From: DASTBU01 sp035711845
GTDB taxonomy: Bacteria > Acidobacteriota > Vicinamibacteria > Vicinamibacterales > 2-12-FULL-66-21
Direction: 5' to 3'
NCBI GenBank assembly: GCA_035711845.1
Contig: DASTBU010000018.1
Coordinates: 1 to 59,700, forward strand
Length of the DNA stretch: 59,700 nucleotides
Positions within the stretch are counted from its first letter, which is position 1; every line of letters begins with the position of its first letter. Below are positions 1-7,923 of this stretch, one piece after another. A model generated the notes under the pieces. That model had not been told where the DNA came from. It ran no database searches and saw only the letters and a program-made list of their open reading frames with translations. Made by a program: the position numbers and the translations under genes.

Positions 1-225
1 GGCGATCGCCTTCTCGAAGATCGAGGGGTTCGACGTGACGCCGCGGAGCCCGTCCTCGTCAATCAGCCGCTGGAACTCGCCGCTCGTGAACAGGCCGCGA
101 CGGAGATAGTCCAGCCAGACAGACTGGCCGAACCCCTGCAGCGCCTTGACCCGGTTCGCGGGGCCGGCTGCGTCGCGTGAAGCGGGTGGCTGTCGCGTGG
201 CTGCTTCTGTGGGAGAATGACTCAT
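1..225 (-). CDS. tal: Transaldolase, N-terminal part (cut by left window edge)
   Basis: The first 75 codons read on the minus strand from ATG at 225. After a polar, proline/alanine-rich leader comes VKALQGFGQSVWLDYLRRGL and then GVTSNPSIFEKA, the conserved N-terminal strand and loop of class I transaldolases, including the long form fused to glucose-6-phosphate isomerase. The enzyme transfers a dihydroxyacetone unit in the pentose phosphate pathway. The catalytic lysine lies outside the window, so single-domain and fused forms cannot be told apart. The start codon overlaps the stop of the upstream ferredoxin reductase by one base (TGATG), so the two are probably translationally coupled and lie in the sigma-54-driven transcript starting near 1.8 kb. 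Confidence 0.88.
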   Translation of the reverse strand, partial: MSHSPTEAATRQPPASRDAAGPANRVKALQGFGQSVWLDYLRRGLFTSGEFQRLIDEDGLRGVTSNPSIFEKAIA

Positions 226-1463
226 CACTGACCTCCGCTCGCGTCAGCCATTGCAAGGCTGCGCAAATCGACGTCCTCGTTCTTCAGTCGCTCTGGATCG
301 ACGACTCCCCTGGACCGAATCAGCGGCATCGTGCGGCGCACATCCCTGCCGCGATTGAGCGCGACCACCGCATCGAGCCGACCCTGGTTCAGATAGAAAG
401 CGACGAAGCTACGCTCCTCGAGGCTGCCCCGGACGACGAGCCGATCCCAGCCGCTGTGGAACCCGGCGTACTGCAGGTTGGCATCGTATTGATCCGACCA
501 GAACCAGTGGATGGAGTCGTAGGGCCTGCCCGCGCCGAGCATGCTCCGCGCCGCCGCCGCACCCTGGTGCATGGCGTTCTGCCAGTGCTCGACCCGCATC
601 CGCCGCTCGAACACAGGGTGCTGGTGGTTCGCGACATCGCCAGCGGCATAGATGCCGTCGACTGTCGTACGGCAGTACTCGTCAACCAGGATTCCGTTAT
701 CGATTCCGACGCCGCTCCCGGCGAGGAAGTCGACGACCGGCTCCACGCCCACGCCGACGACGGCGAAATCGCACTCGAGGCGGCGACCACGTTTCGTAAT
801 CACGCGTTCGACGCGATCATGTCCCTCGAAGCGCATGACGAGATCGTCGAACATCGCGTCGACACCATGATCGCGATGCATCGCGGCCACGACCGTGCCC
901 ACTTCCCCGCCGAGCACGCGGAACAGCGGTGTTGGTGAGGGATCGACGGCCACGACGTCGACGCCCTTCTGACGGAGCGACGCCGCCACCTCGCAACCGA
1001 TGAAGCCCATCCCGATCACCACCGCGCGCTTGCCCGGCTCGATATGCCTCTTGAGCGCATCCGCGTCGGCCACGGACCGGAGATCGAGAACGCCCTGGAG
1101 CTCAAGGCCGGAGATGGGCGGCCGGCGATTGCGCACGCCCGTCGCGACGAGGAGCTTGTCGTAGCGCACGCGCCCGCCCGTCTCGAGATGCACGATCCGT
1201 TCGGCCGGTTCGACCCGCGTTGCGCGCACGCCAAAGATGGTTTCGATTCGATGCTCGTCGTAGAAGGTGGCAGGACGGACCAACGCCTTTTCGAACGTCG
1301 TCTCACCTCGCAGATACTGCTTCGAGAGCGGAGGGCGCTCGTACGGCAGGTGCGGCTCCGCCCCGATGAGCGTAATGTGACCATCGAAGCCGTCCTGCCG
1401 AAGCGTGGCAGCCGCAGTGGCGCCGGCAAGGCTGGCGCCGACGACGACGAAGGAGTGCGGCAT
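225..1463 (-). CDS. FAD-dependent ferredoxin--NAD(P)+ reductase (rhodocoxin/putidaredoxin reductase type)
   Basis: A 412-aa pyridine-nucleotide-disulfide oxidoreductase. The N-terminal dinucleotide fold VVVGASLAGATAAATLR binds FAD, and EPHLPYERPPLSK is the typical proline-rich stretch of the class. A second GxGxxG-like fold (VVIGMGFIGCEVAASLR, about residue 145) binds NAD(P)H. The motif IYAAGDVA (about residue 270) is the second FAD contact, and a C-terminal reductase domain ends the protein. Family members pass electrons from NADH to a [2Fe-2S] ferredoxin that serves an oxygenase. The gene directly abuts the Rieske ferredoxin gene (its ATG follows that stop codon immediately), so the partner is almost certainly that ferredoxin. 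No terminal oxygenase lies within the window. Confidence 0.93.
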   Translation of the reverse strand: MPHSFVVVGASLAGATAAATLRQDGFDGHITLIGAEPHLPYERPPLSKQYLRGETTFEKALVRPATFYDEHRIETIFGVRATRVEPAERIVHLETGGRVRYDKLLVATGVRNRRPPISGLELQGVLDLRSVADADALKRHIEPGKRAVVIGMGFIGCEVAASLRQKGVDVVAVDPSPTPLFRVLGGEVGTVVAAMHRDHGVDAMFDDLVMRFEGHDRVERVITKRGRRLECDFAVVGVGVEPVVDFLAGSGVGIDNGILVDEYCRTTVDGIYAAGDVANHQHPVFERRMRVEHWQNAMHQGAAAARSMLGAGRPYDSIHWFWSDQYDANLQYAGFHSGWDRLVVRGSLEERSFVAFYLNQGRLDAVVALNRGRDVRRTMPLIRSRGVVDPERLKNEDVDLRSLAMADASGGQ

Positions 1464-1778
1464 TCAGATCTCCAGGACGAGATCGTCGTGATCGACGTGC
1501 AGCCTGTAGGACGTCACCGGCTCTGGAGCCGGCGGCGCCAGCACGGCGCCGGTCGTCACGTCGAACTGCGCGCCGTGACAGCCGCAGGTCACGACTGTCC
1601 CCTCGAGCGTTCCTTCTTCGGCGAGCGAGCACTGCTCGTGCGTGCAGGTGTCGTCAATCGCGAAGAATCGCCCGTCCGCGTTCGCGACGGCGATGCGCCG
1701 GCCGGCCACTTCGAACAAGGCCAGCTCGCCTGGCTTGATGTCGGCTTTCTTGGCGAAGGTTACGGATCGTGCAGTCAT
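1464..1778 (-). CDS. Rieske [2Fe-2S] ferredoxin
   Basis: A 104-aa single-domain Rieske protein. The cluster ligands are visible as CTH in DTCTHEQC and CGCH about 17 residues later, the Cys-X-His...Cys-X-X-His pattern. Length and spacing match the small soluble ferredoxins of ring-hydroxylating dioxygenase systems (BphF/CarAc type) rather than oxygenase alpha subunits. The ATG at 1778 is supported by a GAAGGAG ribosome-binding site 6 bases upstream. It is the first gene after the sigma-54 promoter at 1812-1826 and is followed without a gap by its reductase. The expected role is electron carrier to an oxygenase or other redox enzyme encoded elsewhere. Confidence 0.93.
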   Translation of the reverse strand: MTARSVTFAKKADIKPGELALFEVAGRRIAVANADGRFFAIDDTCTHEQCSLAEEGTLEGTVVTCGCHGAQFDVTTGAVLAPPAPEPVTSYRLHVDHDDLVLEI

Positions 1779-1811
1779 GTCAGCTCCTTCAGCTCAACGA
1801 GAAGTAGAGAG

Positions 1812-1826
1812 GCAAGCGCCGGGCCA
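1812..1826 (-). promoter_or_regulatory. Sigma-54 (-24/-12) promoter of the Rieske ferredoxin operon
   Basis: Read on the minus strand: TGGCCCG-GCGC-TTGC. The consensus is TGGCACG-N4-TTGC, so this has one mismatch, with the invariant GG and GC correctly spaced. It lies 33 bases upstream of the ferredoxin ATG, leaving room for a short leader carrying the GAAGGAG site. Two sigma-54 activator genes lie immediately upstream. Confidence 0.75.
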
Positions 1827-1888
1827 GCAGGAGTGGGAGACCGTCCCAGGCAATTTCCCTGTTCCTGGGCCGTATTCGTCTTGGCGGA

Positions 1889-1946
1889 GTCCAAGCTGGA
1901 CCGGACGGCAGGTTTCAAAATGAAAGATGCGCCGTTCGATCTGAAC
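1889..1946 (-). promoter_or_regulatory. Candidate upstream activating sequences (three short inverted repeats)
   Basis: Three small palindromes lie about 63-134 bp upstream of the -24 element: GTCCA-AGC-TGGAC (1889-1901), TTTCA-AAA-TGAAA (1913-1925) and GTTC-GATCT-GAAC (1934-1946). Enhancer sites for XylR/DmpR-type activators are inverted repeats roughly 100-200 bp upstream of the promoter, so position and form fit. Binding is inferred. Confidence 0.4.
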
Positions 1947-2002
1947 GTCAGCGCTCGGAGGCGCGATGCCTGCGCGGTGCCAGCCCGCGCGTGCCCGGTC
2001 CG

Positions 2003-3712
2003 CTACGGAGTGCCGCGCAAGCCGTACTGCTTCATCTTCCGCCAGAGCGTCACCGCGCTGATCTTGAGAGCCGCGGCGGTCTCGCGCCGGCTGCCGTGAA
2101 ACCGCTGGAGCGCTCGTTCGATCGTGGCCCGCTCCTGTACGTGCAGGTCGAAGCCATCGGAGACCTCGTCGTGAGATTTCTGCGACACCTCCGGCGGCAA
2201 CTCGCGAACGCGGATGCTGGGACCTCGGGCGACGATCACGGCGCGCTCGATCGCATGCTCGAGCTCGCGGACGTTCCCCGGCCAACGGTAATTCATCAAC
2301 GCCGTCATGGCATCAGGTGATACAGATACGGCCTCCTTCTTCACGCGCGCTGCCGCACGGCGCACGAAGTCGTGGACGAGCGCCGGAATATCGTCCCGGC
2401 GCTCGCGCAGCGGGGGCACGTCGATCACGAACGCACCGAGCCGAAAATACAGATCCTCGCGGAATGTACCTGCGGCGACGGCAGCTCGGAGGTCGCGATT
2501 CGTCGCCGCCACGACCCGGGCATCGACCTTGATCGTGCGTTCTCCCCCGACGCGGCGGATCTCGCGCTCCTGGAGCGCCCGCAGCAGTTTCGCCTGCACT
2601 GTCGGTGCAACTTCGCCAATCTCGTCCAGGAAGAGCGTCCCCCTCGCCGCCGTTTCGAAGAGCCCCGGCTTCTCGCGCACGGCGCCGGTAAACGCACCGC
2701 GCACGTGGCCAAACAGCTCGGATTCCAGCAATGTTTCGGTCAGCGCGGCGCAGTTGATGGACACAAGCGGACCCCCGGCGCGCGGGCTCTGGTCGTGAAT
2801 CATCCGTACGATGAATTCCTTACCGGTGCCGCTCTCTCCGTGGACGAGGACTGTCGTGTCCTGCGGGGCGACCCGAGCCGCGAGCTCGAGCACCTCTTGC
2901 ATGGCCGTGCTGCCCGCAATGAAGTGTTTGGAGGCGGCCTCACGAGCGACCCGCTCGCGCAACAGGTTCAGCTCGCGCTCTCGTTTCGCCACGAGCCGCT
3001 CGCGCCGCTCGACCTCCTGGAGGCGCTGGTGCACTGTGTGGCGTATGCGCTCAATCTGGTGGCTCAGATCGTCGCCGTGGTAGTCGGAGCGAAGGACCGC
3101 TAGCGTGTCCTTCCAGCTCCCGGCGTCCCTGCCGACCACCGTGCACGCGGCTGCGCCTCGAGCGAGGCAACCGGTTTCGCGAAAGTAGATCTCCTGTCCC
3201 ATACACGCGCTGGCGTAGCCGCTCGCGTACCCCTCCAGCGACCAGCACACTGGAGCACTGCTCGTGCCGTAATGGTGCAGGTGCTGCTCGGCCACGTACG
3301 AGCTATGCCAGACAATCTGCGCTTCGAAGCGGCCTGACGCGGCATCGTGTTCCAGCATGGTGATCTCCGCCAGGCCGATGCCTTCGAGGCGATGGAGCAG
3401 GACGACGGCGCGCAGCCCGTCGAGAGGAGTGGGCCAATTGGATCGCTCGCGAAGACTGACCGCGTCGTGGTACCCATCTGCGTAACCGAACCTCAGGAAC
3501 AGGCGCCGCGCGGTCTGGATGCCCAGCGTGTCGATCAACTCCTTACGCATCAGTCCCATGGCGGCGGCGCTCAGCAGCACGACGCGCTGCTCGTGCAGCC
3601 GAATGATTCCCTGATCGGGCCGGAAATCGAGGAGCTCCGCCAGGTGGAGGTGCGCGAGATCGACGGGGTCAGGCAGGGGCTGGAGTGCTTTCATGGACGC
3701 CTGGTGATCCAT
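2003..3712 (-). CDS. Sigma-54-dependent activator with XylR-N/V4R sensor domain (copy A)
   Basis: A 569-aa NtrC-family enhancer-binding protein of the XylR/DmpR class. Residues 20-130 form an XylR-N-like sensor (AELLDFRPDQG), and about 130-200 a V4R-like effector-binding part with cysteines near 157-190. A basic, heptad-like linker follows (about 215-260). The AAA+ domain has Walker A GESGTGKE at 292-299 and the sigma-54-contacting GAFTGA at 339-344. A Fis-type HTH lies at the C-terminus (ETAAALKISAVTLWRKMKQ). Relatives bind aromatic effectors directly and de-repress their ATPase. It sits upstream of the ferredoxin operon and its sigma-54 promoter, so that operon is the likely target. The ATG at 3712 has only a weak ribosome-binding site; Met7 is an alternative. 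Confidence 0.92.
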   Translation of the reverse strand: MDHQASMKALQPLPDPVDLAHLHLAELLDFRPDQGIIRLHEQRVVLLSAAAMGLMRKELIDTLGIQTARRLFLRFGYADGYHDAVSLRERSNWPTPLDGLRAVVLLHRLEGIGLAEITMLEHDAASGRFEAQIVWHSSYVAEQHLHHYGTSSAPVCWSLEGYASGYASACMGQEIYFRETGCLARGAAACTVVGRDAGSWKDTLAVLRSDYHGDDLSHQIERIRHTVHQRLQEVERRERLVAKRERELNLLRERVAREAASKHFIAGSTAMQEVLELAARVAPQDTTVLVHGESGTGKEFIVRMIHDQSPRAGGPLVSINCAALTETLLESELFGHVRGAFTGAVREKPGLFETAARGTLFLDEIGEVAPTVQAKLLRALQEREIRRVGGERTIKVDARVVAATNRDLRAAVAAGTFREDLYFRLGAFVIDVPPLRERRDDIPALVHDFVRRAAARVKKEAVSVSPDAMTALMNYRWPGNVRELEHAIERAVIVARGPSIRVRELPPEVSQKSHDEVSDGFDLHVQERATIERALQRFHGSRRETAAALKISAVTLWRKMKQYGLRGTP

Positions 3713-3812
3713 TCTAGTGCCGGTTTCACTGAAGGGGTTCGTGTCGATTCGTCGAGCGCTGCGGTGCGTCGCGGTCAGGGCGGGGTGTGGTTCGAAAACC
3801 CACGGCGCAGCG

Positions 3813-5555
3813 TCAGGAGGAAAGGCCGTATTGCTTCATCTTCCGCCAGAGAGTCACGGTGCTGATCTTCAGCGCCTCGGCGGCCCGGCGGCGATTGCCG
3901 CCAAACCGCTCCAGGGCACGTTCGATCATGACGCGCTCCTGCTCCTGTAAGTCGAGCGACTCGTCCCCTGCCCGGCGTCGCGTTTTCTGCGTCACCTCTG
4001 GAGGCAGTTCGCGCACGCGGATGCTCGGTCCGTTGGCGAGAATGACCGCTCGCTCCACGGCGTGCTCGAGCTCGCGGACATTACCCGGCCAGCCGTAGTT
4101 CATCAGCGCCGTCATCGCCTCGGCAGAGACTGCCGTCACCTCCTTCTTCATGCGCGAGGCTGCGCGGACGAGAAAGTGGTGCACGAGCGGGGGAATGTCC
4201 TCGCGTCGATCCCGCAGCGGAGGCACGGTGATGACGAACGCGCCGATCCGGAAGTAGAGATCCTCACGGAAGGTGCCCGCGTCGACCGCCGCTCGAAGAT
4301 CGCGATTAGTCGCGGCGACGACGCGCGCATTGACCTTGATGCTGCGTTCCGCACCCACGCGCCGGATCTCCCGTTCCTGCAGGGCGCGAAGCAGCTTCGC
4401 CTGGATCGTGGGAGCGACTTCGCCAATCTCGTCCAGAAAGATCGTGCCGCCGCCCGCGACCTCGAAGAGGCCGGCCTTGTCCCGAACGGCGCCTGTAAAG
4501 GCGCCGCGCACGTGGCCGAACAGCTCCGATTCGAGCAATGTCTCGGTCAGGGCCGCGCAGTTGATGCTCACGAACGGCGCGCTCGCGCGCGGGCTCTGGT
4601 CGTGGATCATCCGGACGATGAATTCCTTGCCCGTGCCGCTTTCGCCCTGCACGAGGACCGTGGTGTCGAGCGGAGCGACACGAGCGGCAAGCTCCAGCAC
4701 TTCCTCCATCGCCGGACTGCGGGCGATGAAGTGCCTGGAGGCCGCGTGCCGGCCGACGCGGTCGCGCAGCAGGTTCAGCTCACGCTCGCGGCGCTCCAGC
4801 CTGCGCTCGCGGCGATCCAGTTCCTTGACGCGCCGCCCGACGGCTTCGCGGAGGCGCTCGACCTCCTGCCCAAGGTTGGCCGCCTGGAAATCCTCGCGAA
4901 TGCTGCGAATCTCGTCGCCCCAGCTCTCCGCGTCGCGTCCGACCACGGAACAGGCTTTGGCCCCCTGTCCCAGGCACTCGGTCTCCCGGAAATAGATCTC
5001 CTTGCCCAGGCACGCGCTGGCGTATCCGCTCGAGTATCCGACGAGAGACCAGCAGACAGGTGATGGACTTCGTCCATAGTGATGAAGGTGTTGCTCGGCT
5101 TCGTACGAGTGGCGCCAGACGACCTCTTCCTCGAACCGGCCGGCCGATTCATCGTGCTCGATTCCCAGCACGTCCGCCTGGACAATTCCCTCGAGCGTTT
5201 GCAGCATGGCGCCGGCGCGGAGCCCCTCTTCGGGACTGGCCCAGTTCGATCGATCGCGCAGGCTCACGGCATCGTGATAACCGTCCGCAAAGCCGAATCG
5301 CAGCAGCAGTCGTCTTGCGGTCTCGCGTCCGAGCGTGTCGACGAGCTCCTTGCGCAGCAGCCCCATGGCGGCTGCGCTCAGGATCACGACGCGTTGTTCG
5401 TGCAGTCTGATGATGCCCTGGTCCGGACGGAAGTCCAGCAGTTCCGCGAGATGAAGCGGCGTGACCTTCGGCTGACTGGGGCGGGACGGTCCCTTCACGG
5501 TACTGCCCCATTCTACGACTCGGGTCCCGTCGCTTTCGATAGAAACGCGACCCAC
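3813..5555 (-). CDS. Sigma-54-dependent activator with XylR-N/V4R sensor domain (copy B)
   Basis: A 580-aa paralogue of the 2003-3712 protein with the same order: XylR-N-like sensor (AELLDFRPDQGIIRLHEQRV is shared), V4R-like part, basic coiled linker, AAA+ with GESGTGKE and GAFTGA, and a C-terminal Fis HTH (ALKISTVTLWRKMKQYGLSS). By eye, AAA+ and HTH are nearly the same in both copies, while the sensor has many substitutions. The GTG at 5555 is preferred because ATAGGAG lies 7 bases upstream; an ATG 25 codons earlier would run into the neighbouring membrane-protein gene, which ends at 5566. The pair probably recognises the same enhancers but different or overlapping effectors. Confidence 0.92.
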   Translation of the reverse strand: MGRVSIESDGTRVVEWGSTVKGPSRPSQPKVTPLHLAELLDFRPDQGIIRLHEQRVVILSAAAMGLLRKELVDTLGRETARRLLLRFGFADGYHDAVSLRDRSNWASPEEGLRAGAMLQTLEGIVQADVLGIEHDESAGRFEEEVVWRHSYEAEQHLHHYGRSPSPVCWSLVGYSSGYASACLGKEIYFRETECLGQGAKACSVVGRDAESWGDEIRSIREDFQAANLGQEVERLREAVGRRVKELDRRERRLERRERELNLLRDRVGRHAASRHFIARSPAMEEVLELAARVAPLDTTVLVQGESGTGKEFIVRMIHDQSPRASAPFVSINCAALTETLLESELFGHVRGAFTGAVRDKAGLFEVAGGGTIFLDEIGEVAPTIQAKLLRALQEREIRRVGAERSIKVNARVVAATNRDLRAAVDAGTFREDLYFRIGAFVITVPPLRDRREDIPPLVHHFLVRAASRMKKEVTAVSAEAMTALMNYGWPGNVRELEHAVERAVILANGPSIRVRELPPEVTQKTRRRAGDESLDLQEQERVMIERALERFGGNRRRAAEALKISTVTLWRKMKQYGLSS

Positions 5556-5565
5556 CGAAATGCTC

Positions 5566-6042
5566 CTATCCCGCCATCTGTGCCAGCAGCCAACCGATGG
5601 CTTCCGCGACGGCTCCGACCACAAGGGCAACGGGCAGTCCGATCAGCAGGATCACGAAAGGCACGAGCAGGGCGATGCCGGCCGCGCCGGCAAGTGACGC
5701 CAGCCCTTGAATGAACGTGCGTCCCCTGTTGCGCGGAAGAGAGCGGTCGGCGACATCGATCTCGACCAGCGCGCGATCGGCGCTCTCCACGGCGCTGCCG
5801 TCACGCGATTCCGCGCTCAGATCCTGCCTGCGTGGCCCCGGACGGGCGACTCCCGGCGTCCACGATGGGGGATCGCTCGCGGGAAAGGAGTCGGCGAGGA
5901 CCTGATCCAACGCGGGCTCGGCCGCGTACTGGGCTCGCGGGCCGGTGGACGAGGCCCGCCGCCGATCACGTTCTGCGCTTGACGGCAGACGCGAGTTGGC
6001 CCTGTCGCCCCGACGGTCGATTGCCGTTCTCGAGTAATACAC
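5566..6042 (-). CDS. Small membrane-anchored protein with DSFPASDPPSWT motif
   Basis: A 158-aa protein from GTG at 6042, with AAGAGG about 5 bases upstream. The N-terminal half is charged and carries LDQVLADSFPASDPPSWTPG (about residues 45-64). Variants of this FPASDPP motif occur in small uncharacterised bacterial proteins, often stress-associated. The last 45 residues are strongly hydrophobic (SLAGAAGIALLVPFVILLIG followed by VALVVGAVAEAIG), giving one or two membrane segments. The gene ends 10 bases before the activator at 5555 and is likely co-transcribed with it. The function is unknown; envelope stress or effector sensing together with the regulator is only a guess. Confidence 0.7.
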   Translation of the reverse strand: MYYSRTAIDRRGDRANSRLPSSAERDRRRASSTGPRAQYAAEPALDQVLADSFPASDPPSWTPGVARPGPRRQDLSAESRDGSAVESADRALVEIDVADRSLPRNRGRTFIQGLASLAGAAGIALLVPFVILLIGLPVALVVGAVAEAIGWLLAQMAG

Positions 6043-6186
6043 AGCGCCTCTTACCGCAAGTCGCGATCCCGCGGGATTCCTCTGTGATCGTCGTGTTCCT
6101 TGGCGTTCTTGCCTTTCACTTTGAGAGCATCATTTCGTTTTGAAACGATCGGCCGCGCGGACACCCGCACAGACCGGCACACTCGC

Positions 6187-6508
6187 GTTGAATGTGGACC
6201 TCGACGTGACATCGTCCGCCGATCTCGCGCGCGTTCCCGCGTTACGGCTATTCGTGGAACGGGCTCGAGACGTGCAACCTGACTTTCGCCTGACGGCTGC
6301 AAACGCCCCACCGTCAGCGCGATTTGCCGGCAGCCCGATGCGCTGCCGCTCGCGCTCGAACTGGCCCCTCGTGGATCAAAGTGCTGGCGCCCGAGGATCT
6401 GCTCCGCAGACTCATGCACGATGTCCTGCTCTCGACCGCCGGACGGCGCGATCTGCCCGAACGGCAACAGACGGTCAATGCGACTGTCGCGTGGAGTTAT
6501 GAGCTATG
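6187..6508 (+). pseudogene. Broken partial duplicate of the HTH-ATPase regulator at 11.0-13.3 kb
   Basis: This stretch closely matches 11741-12063 at the nucleotide level but is split over reading frames. One frame gives SSADLARVPALRLFVERARDV and DFRLTAANAP; after a shift another gives LAPEDLLRRLMHDVLLSTAG and LPERQQTVNATVAWSYEL. The intact gene has the same segments in a single frame. At least one frameshift lies near 6310 and another near 6370, and neither the HTH, the P-loop nor the TPR region is present. It is a decayed internal fragment of a regulator paralogue, not an expressed gene. Flanks 6050-6186 and 6509-6615 show nothing recognisable. Confidence 0.82.
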
Positions 6509-6615
6509 GACATGGATCGCGCCGTGTGAGGGCCGATCCTCGATCCTGTTGTCGTGCTGAGTACATCGGGATACGTCGCGGCTGAACGCGGTTTCGTGCT
6601 GTGGACGGGGGGGCC

Positions 6616-7008
6616 TCAGCTCCGACGCTGCTCCGATGGCCGCGTCCTCGCGATTGCCAGGATGAAGAGTATCCCCAGCAGCAAGTCGGGCGCAGCGGCT
6701 TGTGCATCCGTCGCCGAGATGCGACCCTGCCCATAAAGCACCGTCAGGATCGAGACGTAGCCGAGTTTCTCGATCACGGCTGTGAACATCAACGGTCGGA
6801 AGCGCGTCGGATTCGAACCGATGACGAGAAACGCGATCTGCCACGCCATTGCCACCGCGAGAAAGCCATAGAAGAACTGCGGATACGCCGTCGGGGCAGC
6901 ATAGGGACGGCCTGTCACGTCAACAAGCCAGTAGAGCGGCGTCAGCACGACGAAGCCCCAAATACCGGCGCCGATGAAGACAATCTTGGCAAATCGCACT
7001 GCGGCCAT
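6616..7008 (-). CDS. Four-helix integral membrane protein, uncharacterised
   Basis: A 130-aa protein with four hydrophobic segments (about residues 8-28, 43-65, 72-93 and 105-122) and a short basic C-terminus (RTRPSEQRRS). The ATG at 7008 has GAGGGA about 9 bases upstream. Motifs such as YPQFFYGFLAVAMAWQIAFLVIG and a conserved-looking RFRPLMF loop resemble small uncharacterised membrane proteins, but no function is assigned. It stands alone between two degraded genes. Confidence 0.68.
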   Translation of the reverse strand: MAAVRFAKIVFIGAGIWGFVVLTPLYWLVDVTGRPYAAPTAYPQFFYGFLAVAMAWQIAFLVIGSNPTRFRPLMFTAVIEKLGYVSILTVLYGQGRISATDAQAAAPDLLLGILFILAIARTRPSEQRRS

Positions 7009-7239
7009 GACAACGTTCCCTCACCGTCATAACTGAATGATCAGCGCATCTATTCCAAATCAGAAGCGCTGACCGTTCGCTGGACTATTCGGTGGGCGCG
7101 CCACAATACGTTGGTGCAGCGATGCCTCATCGAACGGGCAATCGGCCGAAGGCATGAACGATGCCTGGCGCTCGACAGAGCGCGACAGTCGTTCGCCTCG
7201 TCGACGCGGTGGAAAAAGGCTTGCCCGCGGCCGCGCTGA

Positions 7240-7430
7240 CGGCCGTTCAGTCGGCGACGAACAATCGCGCTCCCACCCGTGGGCTAAATGGTGCGGCTCC
7301 TCGTCATTGCCAACCTGAAACTCATGCCAGGCCGCCGCATGAAGGTTCGTCCGTCGTTGAGTTCGGTACGCAGTTCACCCGCCAACACTGTACAAACTCG
7401 GTGCAGCAGGAAATATTCCCTCAAGGAGAC
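7240..7430 (-). pseudogene. Remnant of a small cupin-fold protein (DHCW-motif cupin type)
   Basis: On the minus strand one frame reads VLAGELRTELNDGRTFMRRPGMS, and after a one-base shift the match continues as FQVGNDEEPHH. Together this resembles the core of small cupins (GELxTELxDGRxFxLxPGMSYQVxDDxEPHR). No start codon or intact C-terminus is present, so this is a decayed gene. The rest of the 7009-7590 gap holds only the upstream region of the PadR gene. Confidence 0.55.
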
Positions 7431-7590
7431 GCGCGCCTCAGCCTGGGCACAGCCGTGGGGCGCTTGGGACGATCTCGCAGCATTCGACAAGGATCGAGGG
7501 GAGCAGCTCGGCGGTCCTCGTCTCCGAGGCTCCCAACTCTTATGCGCCAACTGCGTCTATACTAAGCGTCGCTACATATTTGGAGGCGTA

Positions 7591-7923
7591 GTGTTCAGCC
7601 CGGAACTCAAAAAAGGCAGCACCGAAATGCTGATCCTGTCCCTCGTCGACGCCCGCTCTCGCCACGGCTACGAGATCGGCAAGCTGATCGAGGCGCGGTC
7701 CGGGGGGCGGCTGACCTTCGCGTTGCCGACGCTGTATCCGACCCTGCTCCGGCTCGAGAACCGCGGGTGGATCAAGGGGCGCTGGGTCGAAAAGCCGGGC
7801 GAGCGCGAACGGTGCTTTTATCGCCTGACGCCGGAAGGACGCCGCGTGCTCGCGCAACAGCGCGCCACCTGGAAGGCGTACGTCGCCGCGGTCAACGCGG
7901 TGATCGAGGCGGGCGATGCGTGA
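7591..7923 (+). CDS. PadR-family transcriptional repressor
   Basis: A 110-aa winged-helix protein. ELKKGSTEMLILSLVDARSRHGYEIGKLIE begins the PadR domain, LPTLYPTLLRLENRGWI is the recognition helix and wing region, and RCFYRLTPEGRRVL is the conserved wing end. GTG at 7591 is chosen because GGAGG lies just upstream and the length then matches the family; an in-frame upstream extension looks non-coding. A -10-like TATACT lies at 7558-7563, but no clear -35. The stop overlaps the start of the ADOP permease by 8 bases, so the two are translationally coupled and the PadR probably represses its own operon. Confidence 0.9.
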   Translation: MFSPELKKGSTEMLILSLVDARSRHGYEIGKLIEARSGGRLTFALPTLYPTLLRLENRGWIKGRWVEKPGERERCFYRLTPEGRRVLAQQRATWKAYVAAVNAVIEAGDA

